A stretch of DNA of 5,312 bases from DUPQ01 sp041678685 (GTDB taxonomy: Bacteria > Bacillota > Clostridia > DUPQ01). This document shows positions 1 through 5,312 of this stretch, one piece after another. Where the stretch lies: the NCBI GenBank assembly GCA_041678685.1, contig JBAYNV010000153.1, positions 1-5,312 of the forward strand, given 5' to 3'. The notes under the pieces were generated by a model. It did not search any database. It was not told the DNA's origin and worked only from the letters and a program-made list of their open reading frames with translations. The position numbers and the translations under genes were made by a program. Every line of letters begins with the position of its first letter. Positions within the stretch are counted from its first letter, which is position 1.

Positions 1-141
1 AACAGTAGGTATGCTTAAGTCAAGTGATCTGGCTATGTCCTGCTTAGTCATGCCGCTTTGCTGGTACAGAAGATTTATGACCCTTCTTTTATTTATATTC
101 TTAACTTCCAGGTTGTTTGTTGCCGTTATTACCTTATTCAT
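1..141 (-). CDS. ROK-family (NagC/XylR-type) transcriptional regulator, N-terminal part only
   Basis: Reading the minus strand from the ATG at 141-139 gives 47 uninterrupted codons to the window edge, so the gene continues to the left, outside the window. The visible protein starts MNKVITATNNLEVKNINKRR and runs into RVINLLYQQSG followed by MTKQDIARSLDLSIPTV. This is the characteristic start of ROK repressors: a V-K-x-I-N-x-x-x-V-I/L-N-L-x segment, then a winged-helix HTH with the T/S-x-x-D/E-I-A-x-x-L-x-L-S-x-P-T-V pattern (residues about 31-47). In the family, this DNA-binding part precedes a sugar-kinase-like domain that senses a sugar or sugar phosphate; that domain lies outside the window. 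The gene follows the GH3 gene on the same strand after 54 bp, so it is probably the local regulator of the transporter and glycosidase genes (inference). A purine-rich ribosome site lies at 161-155. The alternative is another winged-helix protein with a similar N-terminus, which I consider unlikely. Confidence 0.85.
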   Translation of the reverse strand, partial: MNKVITATNNLEVKNINKRRVINLLYQQSGMTKQDIARSLDLSIPTV

Positions 142-154
142 AGAGAAGACTATA

Positions 155-161
155 CTCCTTT
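155..161 (-). promoter_or_regulatory. Ribosome binding site of the ROK regulator
   Basis: The minus strand reads AAAGGAG here, a good Shine-Dalgarno core, but it sits 13 nt from the ATG at 141, which is longer than usual. No ATG, GTG or TTG in the same frame lies between the site and that ATG, so 141 remains the best start. Confidence 0.6.
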
Positions 162-167
162 ACAAGT

Positions 168-195
168 ATTATACATTATGCTTTATGCCAGTAAA
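168..195 (-). promoter_or_regulatory. Putative sigma-A type promoter for the ROK regulator
   Basis: On the minus strand a perfect TATAAT lies at 173-168. A TTTACT (4 of 6 against TTGACA) lies at 195-190, giving a 16-nt spacer. The -35 box starts at the first base after the GH3 stop codon, and the -10 is about 27 nt upstream of the regulator's ATG. The gene could thus be transcribed on its own as well as by read-through from the operon. In AT-rich DNA a TATAAT can occur by chance, so this is a candidate only. The -10 is embedded in the short inverted repeat GTAT-A-ATAC (174-166), a possible but very short operator. Confidence 0.45.
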
Positions 196-2259
196 CTATA
201 CTACATTGAATTTCATCATACTGAGGTCTTTAATATCGCTGCTTGTGCCTAAATATGCTTCATATTCCATTTTATCCAGCTGCCATGTGCCTTTTTCCGG
301 ATCGTAATGCTTCAACCTGTCAAAATCACATATGATCCCGACTTCTTTGCTTTGTCCCGGTTTTAATGTCACACGTTTGAATCCCAGCAGTTTTTTTACA
401 GGAAGATCGCATCCGGAATTCGAAAAGCCTATATACAGCTGTATCACTTCATCACCTTCAGTATAACCTATATTTCTCACTGTGCAATATGCTTTCAGTG
501 AATCTGCATCAGTTTCAAGCCTGTAGCCTGAAATGCTGAAGTCCGTATATGATAATCCAAACCCATATGGCACGCAGCAGGCCTTGTTTTCCTTATCGAG
601 TTTTGCATAGCCGTGATAATATCCATATTCCTGATGATCGGATTCCCAAGCGACAGCAGGTACATCTTTTTCACTAAGCGGTATAACGAACGGAAGCTTT
701 CCTCCCGGATTTACGTCACCGAACAGTGTTTTTGCTATAGCTGTCCCGCCTTCCATTCCGGAATAGTATGACATCAGTATTGAGGGCACATGATCTTTCC
801 ACTCATTGATCAGTATCATATTGCCACCTACCAGTACCACGGCGGTATTTTTATTCGCCTTACCGACAGCTTTGATGAGAGAAATGTCTTTTTTATGCAG
901 TCCCAGGCTTTCCTTTCTGTCGCCTCCTATTACCAGACCGGAATCTTTGGAATCAACAACATATTCGCCTTCATCTTTATGGTTGTATCCTGCTATTATT
1001 ACGACTGCATCGCAGGTTTTGGCCAGAAAAGCAGCCTTTTTTGGATCATTGCCATCATCGAAAAGGACTTCTGATCCCATCAGCAGACTCTTCAGTCCCT
1101 GCAGCGGAGTGACAAGGTATTGAGGGAATACATTACTTGATCCCTTATCTCCCGTATTGGATTCATTGGCAAGTCTGCCTATAACAGCAAGTTTCTTTGT
1201 TTTTTCTTTAGAAAAGGGGAGTGTCCTGTTCCTGTTCTGTATAAGCGTCATAGATTTTTCCGCTACTTTAAGAGCAAGATCCGTATGTTCTTTACATGAC
1301 ACAAGGCGGATAGGATACTCCTGCGTATCCTTCTGCGATGTGAAAGCAAGCACGGTCCTGACTATTCTTAACGCTGCATCATCTATCACTGACTCCGGCA
1401 CCAGACCGTCACGGACTGCTTTTACCAATTTTTCACCGTAAAAAGCCGTATTGCACATCTCTATATCCAGACCTGCATTGGCAGCTTCGACTGTGTCCCG
1501 TATACCCCAGACGAAATCGCTTACAATAAATCCATCAAAATCCCATTCTTTTTTCAAAACATCCGTAAGAAGGTATTTATTATGTCCGCAGTGTTTACCC
1601 TGATACAGGTTATATGAGCTCATTACCGCAGCCGCGCCTGCATCTATGCATTCCTTGAAATGAGAAAGGAACACTTCACGTTCTGTGCGTTTGTCTGTTT
1701 CGACGCTTACCTTGAATCTTGCATTTTCCATGCTGTTGAAAGCATAATGCTTTATACAGGCAATAACATTATGTTTCTGGACGCCTTTTACAAGAGCTTT
1801 TCCCATCTGTCCAAGGTGGAACGAATCTTCTCCGTATACTTCCTGGCTTCTGCCCCATCCGGGATTGTATGGAAGGTTTATGCAGACGCCTCCGAAGAAA
1901 TTGCCTTTATGGGCACGTATCTCTTTACCTATTACCTCGCCGACTTCTTCCTCCAGCTCAGTATCAAACGTTGCACCTCTTGCCATGGTAACAGGAAAAC
2001 ATGTGCTTTGTTTACAGACGACGCCTCTGGGCCCGTCACAGAAAAGCACCTTGGGTACATTCAGGCGGTCATTTCCTCCTGCCGGATAGGGAAAATTGTT
2101 ATAGTGGCTTTCAACCGTAGGAGCCAGTATAGTAGGCAGTTCCTTTTCCAGATCGATCTGTCCGCTCATGAGATAAACCTTTTCTTCAAGAGTCATCTGT
2201 GATACCAGTTCTTTTGCCTTTTTCGTAAATGATAAACGGTATTTTTTATCGTTCTTCAT
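196..2259 (-). CDS. Glycoside hydrolase family 3 protein, beta-glucosidase-like, cytoplasmic
   Basis: This 687-residue protein should release a terminal beta-linked sugar, most often glucose, by a retaining double-displacement mechanism. The N-terminal TIM-barrel domain (about residues 15-310) carries CDGPRG (D75), IKHYAFN (K170, H171) and the family signature ending GFIVSDFVWG, where D248 is the predicted nucleophile. The second alpha/beta domain (about 330-530) carries DEGEY (429-433; E430 or E432 is the candidate acid/base), GGDR, and LFGDVNPGGKLP. PYGFGLSYTDF (564-574) leads into a C-terminal fibronectin III-like domain (about 575-680; VRNIGYTEGDEVIQLYIGF). There is no signal peptide or anchor, so it acts in the cytoplasm on an imported substrate. 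Length and domain order are normal for the compact three-domain class. The ATG at 2259 follows the permease stop by 5 bp and has a strong ribosome site 10 nt upstream. GH3 also includes beta-xylosidases, beta-N-acetylglucosaminidases and phosphorylases; the exact sugar is not determinable here. Confidence 0.93.
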   Translation of the reverse strand: MKNDKKYRLSFTKKAKELVSQMTLEEKVYLMSGQIDLEKELPTILAPTVESHYNNFPYPAGGNDRLNVPKVLFCDGPRGVVCKQSTCFPVTMARGATFDTELEEEVGEVIGKEIRAHKGNFFGGVCINLPYNPGWGRSQEVYGEDSFHLGQMGKALVKGVQKHNVIACIKHYAFNSMENARFKVSVETDKRTEREVFLSHFKECIDAGAAAVMSSYNLYQGKHCGHNKYLLTDVLKKEWDFDGFIVSDFVWGIRDTVEAANAGLDIEMCNTAFYGEKLVKAVRDGLVPESVIDDAALRIVRTVLAFTSQKDTQEYPIRLVSCKEHTDLALKVAEKSMTLIQNRNRTLPFSKEKTKKLAVIGRLANESNTGDKGSSNVFPQYLVTPLQGLKSLLMGSEVLFDDGNDPKKAAFLAKTCDAVVIIAGYNHKDEGEYVVDSKDSGLVIGGDRKESLGLHKKDISLIKAVGKANKNTAVVLVGGNMILINEWKDHVPSILMSYYSGMEGGTAIAKTLFGDVNPGGKLPFVIPLSEKDVPAVAWESDHQEYGYYHGYAKLDKENKACCVPYGFGLSYTDFSISGYRLETDADSLKAYCTVRNIGYTEGDEVIQLYIGFSNSGCDLPVKKLLGFKRVTLKPGQSKEVGIICDFDRLKHYDPEKGTWQLDKMEYEAYLGTSSDIKDLSMMKFNVV

Positions 2260-2264
2260 AGTAA

Positions 2265-3224
2265 CTAAACCTCCTTGATTTTTTTGTCTGATGATATTTC
2301 ATAACGCTTTTTAAGGTACATTGTAAGGAAAACCACTAATATGAGTACGATGCCCTGCAGGCCTTTTGAGTAATCGCCGCTGACTCTTAACAAAGCCAGA
2401 CCGCTGTTGAGCACCGCTATTGTGGCAGAACCCAGCAGTACTTTGTATGCTTTGCTTGCCATTCCGCCTGCTACCGGTACTCCTCCGACAAAGACTGCAA
2501 GCATGACCTGTAATTCAAACATGTTGCCTATCTTGTTTGTTACGCCGCCAACGCGTGCGATGGTCATAAGGCCTAATAATCCGGCTATCATGCCTGACAG
2601 TACAAAAGCCAGGACCTTCATATTTTTTACAGGGATACCTGTATATCTGCCTGCGACCTCATTCTCACCTATTGCTTTACTGAAATGACCTGCTTTGGTA
2701 TATTCAAAAAGATATCCCATCACTAAAACGACAGCGATGAATATGATCAGCTTATTGCTGAACTGGTCCAGTTTAAGCAGTTCCTTTGATGCTAAAGGTG
2801 AATCCTGACTGGTCACATATGAAACGAATCCTCGTAAACCGATCCCTACCGCTAATGTGACCATTATTGAGGGCATATTGAAATAGCTTACTAAAAGGCC
2901 GTTGAGCAGTCCGATCAGTGCGCCTAATATCATGGCGACAGGGAAGAGCAGGTATATCGGCAGAAAAGCTGAAGTCAGCGCGGTCACCGTGCCTGCAAAT
3001 GCCAGCACCGAACCCATGGATATGTCAGTGCTTCCCTGGGATATTACGAATATCATACCAAGACCGCCTATAGCCAATGGGATGATCTCATTGAATATCG
3101 ATCTTATATTCCTCAGCGCAAGCAGTTTGCCCTGTGTCAGTATGCTAAAGAGCAGGACCAGTGAAGCAAGTATGACAAAGGGGAATATGTCCGCTAATAT
3201 TTTGTGTAAATTCTTGTTTTTCAT
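2265..3224 (-). CDS. RbsC-like sugar ABC transporter permease (CUT2 class), second membrane subunit
   Basis: This complete 319-residue integral membrane protein belongs to the branched permease superfamily of RbsC, XylH and the simple-sugar permeases (BPD_transp_2). It forms part of the path for a sugar or small glycoside across the cytoplasmic membrane. About ten hydrophobic segments can be seen, roughly at residues 12-30, 46-62, 70-88, 90-112, 118-136, 158-174, 203-222, 236-254, 262-280 and 287-304. Family landmarks are ISQGSTDISMGS (61-72, matching the usual GxxDLSVGS), the cytoplasmic coupling-loop motif AIGENEVAGRYTGIPVKN (184-201), and GGVPVAGGMAS (247-257). The end is Lys-rich, as expected for a cytoplasmic tail. 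Its ATG overlaps the ATPase stop codon (ATGA, 3224-3221), and it is followed directly by the GH3 gene. It differs clearly from the first permease, so the two probably form a heterodimer. The substrate is unknown. Confidence 0.93.
   Translation of the reverse strand: MKNKNLHKILADIFPFVILASLVLLFSILTQGKLLALRNIRSIFNEIIPLAIGGLGMIFVISQGSTDISMGSVLAFAGTVTALTSAFLPIYLLFPVAMILGALIGLLNGLLVSYFNMPSIMVTLAVGIGLRGFVSYVTSQDSPLASKELLKLDQFSNKLIIFIAVVLVMGYLFEYTKAGHFSKAIGENEVAGRYTGIPVKNMKVLAFVLSGMIAGLLGLMTIARVGGVTNKIGNMFELQVMLAVFVGGVPVAGGMASKAYKVLLGSATIAVLNSGLALLRVSGDYSKGLQGIVLILVVFLTMYLKKRYEISSDKKIKEV
2270..2276 (-). promoter_or_regulatory. Ribosome binding site of the GH3 gene
   Basis: The minus strand reads AAGGAGG, a consensus Shine-Dalgarno, 10 nt before the ATG at 2259. 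It is built from the last sense codons (AAG GAG GTT) of the upstream permease gene, whose TAG follows at 2267-2265. This fixes the GH3 start and implies co-transcription. Confidence 0.8.
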
Positions 3225-4732
3225 ATCATCACCTCTATTATGGATTCCTCGGTGAAAGCTGATCCTCTTGTAAATATCTTTTCGATCTTACCGCATTTCA
3301 AAACGATTATCCTGTCTGCCATTCCGATAGCTTCAGGTAATTCATCGGATACCATTATTATGGATTTGCCCTGTGACGCAAGGGTCTTCATGGAATCATA
3401 TATATATGCCTTAACTCCTATGTCAACGCCTCTTGTCGGACAGTCCAGAATGTATATATCAGCATCTTTGGCCATCCATCTTGCCAGATTTACTTTCTGG
3501 CGGTTCCCGCCGCTCAATCCGCTCACTATCTGTTCTATGCCTGTAGTTTTCACTTCATAATTTTTTACAGCCTTCTCCGCAAGAGCTTTCATCTTCCTCG
3601 GACTTAAAAAGCCAAAGAAAGCTTCTATATTCCTGACGGAAGGCAGAGACATATTGCTGCGGATAGTAGCGGAAGTCATCAGTGCCTCTCTGTCACGGTC
3701 TTTCGGAACATAAGCGATCTTATGTTTCATTGCGGTTATCGGATCATCGATCAGGGTGTTTTTATCGGTTTTTAAGCATTTTCCTGAATCCGGTTTTATG
3801 AGGCCGAATAAGGCTTTTCCAAGGTCGTGTGTTCCGGAATCCGCCAGTCCGCATATCCCCAGTATCTCGCCTTTATGCAGCTCGAAGCATATATCATGCA
3901 GCAGATGCTTTTTCTCCAGTTTTTCGACTTTGAATACCACTTCATCCTGATATGCGGCAGAATCATCATCACGGTAATATGAACCCTGCATTTCTCTTCC
4001 TACCATCATCCGCTTCAGCATATCTATCTGTATTTCACCGGCGCAGACATTGCCTGACACGGAACCGTCTCTCATGACGGTTATGTTATCGGTAACGTCG
4101 ATCACCTCTTCAAGGTCATGCGAAATGATGATGACTGATTTACCCTCGGATTTCATCTTGTTTATGATCCGGAAAAGATTCGTTCTGTTTTTAAGTGAAA
4201 GAGCATTGGTGATCTCATCGAGGATCAGTATGTCAGGATCATTTGACAGGGCTCTGGCAAGTTCTATGACTTTTCTGTCTTCCACAGACAGTGTTCCCGC
4301 CAGAGTGCTCAATTCAATTGAAGGATCCAATTCCCATTTGGTCATTACCTTTTTAGCTTCGGCATACAGGGCTTTCATATTGAGTATCCCGTTTTTGCTG
4401 AACATGGATGTTCTTCCTAAAAAGATATTCAGCCCTGCTGTCAGGCCTTCTACAAGACCCAATTCCTGTACGACGGTGCCTATTTTGTTTTTAATCGCAT
4501 CCAATGAGCTTTTTGGTTCATACGGCCTGCCATTAATGTACATACAGCCGCTGTCTTTTTGCTGGATACCGGAAATGACAGATATGAATGTGGACTTTCC
4601 TGAACCGTTTTCACCTATCAGGCCCCTTATCTCGCCTTTCTTCAGCTCAAAATCGATATGTGAGTTTGCATGAGTGGGTCCGAAATATTTATCTATCTTT
4701 TCAGCTTTGAAAATAAGATTATCCGCTGTCAT
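3221..4732 (-). CDS. RbsA-like sugar ABC transporter ATP-binding protein (CUT2 class, tandem ATPase)
   Basis: The protein hydrolyses ATP to drive sugar import. It carries both nucleotide-binding domains on one 503-residue chain, close to E. coli RbsA in length. Residue numbers count from the ATG at 4732. Domain 1 has a Walker A GENGSGKST (40-48), a weak signature LSVEDRK (148-154), Walker B ILILDE (D172, E173) and the switch His in SHDLEE (H205). Domain 2 has a degenerate Walker A (GLADSGTHDLG, 295-305, no GKS/T), a full signature LSGGNRQKV (406-414), and Walker B YILDCPTRG, where Cys431 replaces the usual Glu. The switch His is replaced (VSDELPEA). This predicts one competent ATP site (domain 1 Walker motifs with the domain 2 signature) and one degenerate site. 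A longer reading from 4810 is possible but would overlap the upstream permease by 82 bp; the ATG at 4732 has a ribosome site and an ATGA overlap with that gene's stop. The downstream junction is a matching ATGA overlap. Confidence 0.95.
   Translation of the reverse strand: MTADNLIFKAEKIDKYFGPTHANSHIDFELKKGEIRGLIGENGSGKSTFISVISGIQQKDSGCMYINGRPYEPKSSLDAIKNKIGTVVQELGLVEGLTAGLNIFLGRTSMFSKNGILNMKALYAEAKKVMTKWELDPSIELSTLAGTLSVEDRKVIELARALSNDPDILILDEITNALSLKNRTNLFRIINKMKSEGKSVIIISHDLEEVIDVTDNITVMRDGSVSGNVCAGEIQIDMLKRMMVGREMQGSYYRDDDSAAYQDEVVFKVEKLEKKHLLHDICFELHKGEILGICGLADSGTHDLGKALFGLIKPDSGKCLKTDKNTLIDDPITAMKHKIAYVPKDRDREALMTSATIRSNMSLPSVRNIEAFFGFLSPRKMKALAEKAVKNYEVKTTGIEQIVSGLSGGNRQKVNLARWMAKDADIYILDCPTRGVDIGVKAYIYDSMKTLASQGKSIIMVSDELPEAIGMADRIIVLKCGKIEKIFTRGSAFTEESIIEVMI
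3228..3236 (-). promoter_or_regulatory. Ribosome binding site of the second permease gene
   Basis: The minus strand reads AGAGGTGAT, 8 of 9 matches to GGAGGTGAT. The AGAGG core lies 7 nt before the ATG at 3224. It sits within the last codons of the ATPase gene and fixes the start that gives the ATGA overlap. Confidence 0.75.
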
Positions 4733-5312
4733 TTCACCACCCCCATATTCTTTCTCTGTGACAGTACGCCGAAGGATATTATGCATACTGCAAGCATTAC
4801 TTCCTGCCATGTGCCTGAAGGCACCCCGGAAATGGTAAGTATATTGGATAAGGAAGATACGAATAATGAACTTATGAATATGCCTATGATCCTTGGGAAT
4901 ATCTTATCCAGCGACTGCGCAAGTAAGAGCGCCGCTAACGGCATATATATTTCTCCGATGCTGGTAAGGCCGGATGTAGGCATTACTCTTCCTATATATG
5001 ATTCCTTTACAGCTGCGCCAAGACCGATAAATATACCGCCTATTATTCCTCCGATTATAAGGGCTTTATTAACGTCTATGCCCATTATCTTTGATATAGG
5101 CTCGCTGCTGCCGACGGCGCGGATATTCAGACCGGCAGTGGTCCTGTAGAAAATAAAATATGCGACAGCTATTGCTACGGCCATTACTATGACGTTTATT
5201 GGGAATGTGCCAAGATCCCTGCAGACATTTCCTAGATCGATGACCTGTTTTCCTTTAGCGACTTGCGATGATGAGTACAGCATGGCGATGGTTTCATATA
5301 TCATTGCCATAC
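4729..5312 (-). CDS. RbsC-like sugar ABC transporter permease (CUT2 class), first membrane subunit, C-terminal part
   Basis: This is the last roughly 193 residues of an integral membrane permease whose 5' end is cut by the right window edge. The frame is open to the edge, so the methionine at 5310 is most likely internal. Full-length relatives have about 310-350 residues, so around 40% is missing. Hydrophobic segments lie at about visible residues 38-55, 82-100, 121-133, 139-160 and 168-184. The coupling-loop motif for contact with the ATPase reads LNIRAVGSSEPISKIMGIDV (61-80), the RxxG-x8-GI pattern of this superfamily. It ends with a short basic tail (SQRKNMGVVK). The stop TGA at 4731-4729 overlaps the ATPase start (ATGA), so the two are translationally coupled. 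It is only loosely similar to the second permease, and I expect one copy of each per transporter. The substrate-binding lipoprotein gene may lie further upstream, outside the window. Confidence 0.9.
   Translation of the reverse strand, partial: MAMIYETIAMLYSSSQVAKGKQVIDLGNVCRDLGTFPINVIVMAVAIAVAYFIFYRTTAGLNIRAVGSSEPISKIMGIDVNKALIIGGIIGGIFIGLGAAVKESYIGRVMPTSGLTSIGEIYMPLAALLLAQSLDKIFPRIIGIFISSLFVSSLSNILTISGVPSGTWQEVMLAVCIISFGVLSQRKNMGVVK
4734..4744 (-). promoter_or_regulatory. Ribosome binding site that decides the ATPase start
   Basis: The minus strand reads GGGGGTGGTGA immediately before the ATG at 4732. GGTGGTGA matches the anti-Shine-Dalgarno complement GGAGGTGA at 7 of 8 bases, and the G-run at 4744-4740 lies 7 nt from the start. 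It supports the ATG at 4732 over the ATG at 4810, 78 nt upstream. Confidence 0.6.

Larger units (their letters stand above)
142..195 (-). other. Intergenic gap between the GH3 gene and the ROK regulator
   Basis: This 54-bp AT-rich gap is the only non-coding stretch in the window. It holds the candidate promoter and ribosome site described separately, a direct repeat GCATAA-A-GCATAA on the minus strand (188-176), and a weak inverted repeat ATACT (169-165) / AGTAT (156-152) that would place part of the Shine-Dalgarno in an 8-nt loop. I see no GC-rich hairpin followed by a T-run, so no intrinsic terminator separates the two genes. Confidence 0.6.

Noticed and set aside
142..195. An intrinsic terminator after the GH3 gene
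   Set aside because: No GC-rich stem followed by a T-run could be found on the minus strand; the repeats present are AT-rich and only about 5 bp long.
11..307. A plus-strand open frame of 98 codons at the left edge
   Set aside because: It runs across the antisense of the ROK N-terminus, the 54-bp gap and the GH3 C-terminus, all better explained on the minus strand.
1660..2202. A 180-codon plus-strand open frame opposite the GH3 N-terminal domain
   Set aside because: It is antisense to the catalytic domain of GH3, its translation is Cys/Phe/Ser-rich and of no known type, and there is no operon context on the plus strand.
4050..4673. A 207-codon plus-strand open frame opposite the ATPase gene
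   Set aside because: It lies wholly antisense to a strongly conserved coding region, its translation is Ser/Pro/Ile-rich with no recognisable domain, and I see no matching ribosome site; it is a codon-bias shadow.
4733..4810. A 26-residue N-terminal extension of the ATPase starting at 4810
   Set aside because: It would overlap the upstream permease by 82 bp, adds residues unlike the start of RbsA-type proteins, and competes with an ATG at 4732 that has a ribosome site and the typical ATGA overlap.
5308..5310. The ATG at 5310 as the true start of the first permease
   Set aside because: The frame is open to the window edge, and the predicted protein would lack the first several membrane segments of the family, so the gene most likely begins outside the window.

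Overview
The window is a tightly packed, single-direction (minus-strand) stretch of a bacterial carbohydrate-use locus. The host is probably a member of the Bacillota (Firmicutes). That rests on strong AGGAGG-type Shine-Dalgarno sites, moderate to low GC, Lys/Ile-rich proteins, and the Gram-positive style of the ABC transporter, GH3 and ROK sequences. I cannot name the genus from the sequence alone.

In the direction of transcription, from the right edge to the left, the order is: (1) the 3' part of an RbsC-like ABC permease (5312-4729), cut by the window edge; (2) a complete RbsA-like tandem-domain ATPase (4732-3221); (3) a second, different RbsC-like permease (3224-2265); (4) a complete cytoplasmic family 3 glycoside hydrolase of the beta-glucosidase type (2259-196); (5) the first 47 codons of a ROK-family (NagC/XylR-type) regulator (141-1), cut by the left edge. 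The permease-ATPase and ATPase-permease junctions are both 4-bp ATGA overlaps. The GH3 gene follows the second permease by only 5 bp, with its ribosome site inside the end of that permease. This is almost certainly one transcript. The 54-bp gap before the regulator holds a plausible promoter and ribosome site but no visible terminator.

The likely working unit is a CUT2 (ribose/galactose/xylose-class) importer with two dissimilar membrane subunits and one ATPase. It would bring in a small sugar or glycoside, which the cytoplasmic GH3 enzyme would then hydrolyse, with the ROK protein sensing the sugar. The substrate-binding lipoprotein that such a system needs is not in the window and would be expected upstream, beyond the right edge. 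The substrate cannot be read from the sequence. The less routine points are the pairing of a CUT2 importer with an intracellular GH3 glycosidase, the degenerate second ATP site of the ATPase (Cys in place of the Walker B Glu), and the truncated regulator gene at the left edge, which is easy to miss. I saw no mobile element, CRISPR array, tRNA or rRNA. Apart from the 54-bp gap there is no non-coding stretch of note.
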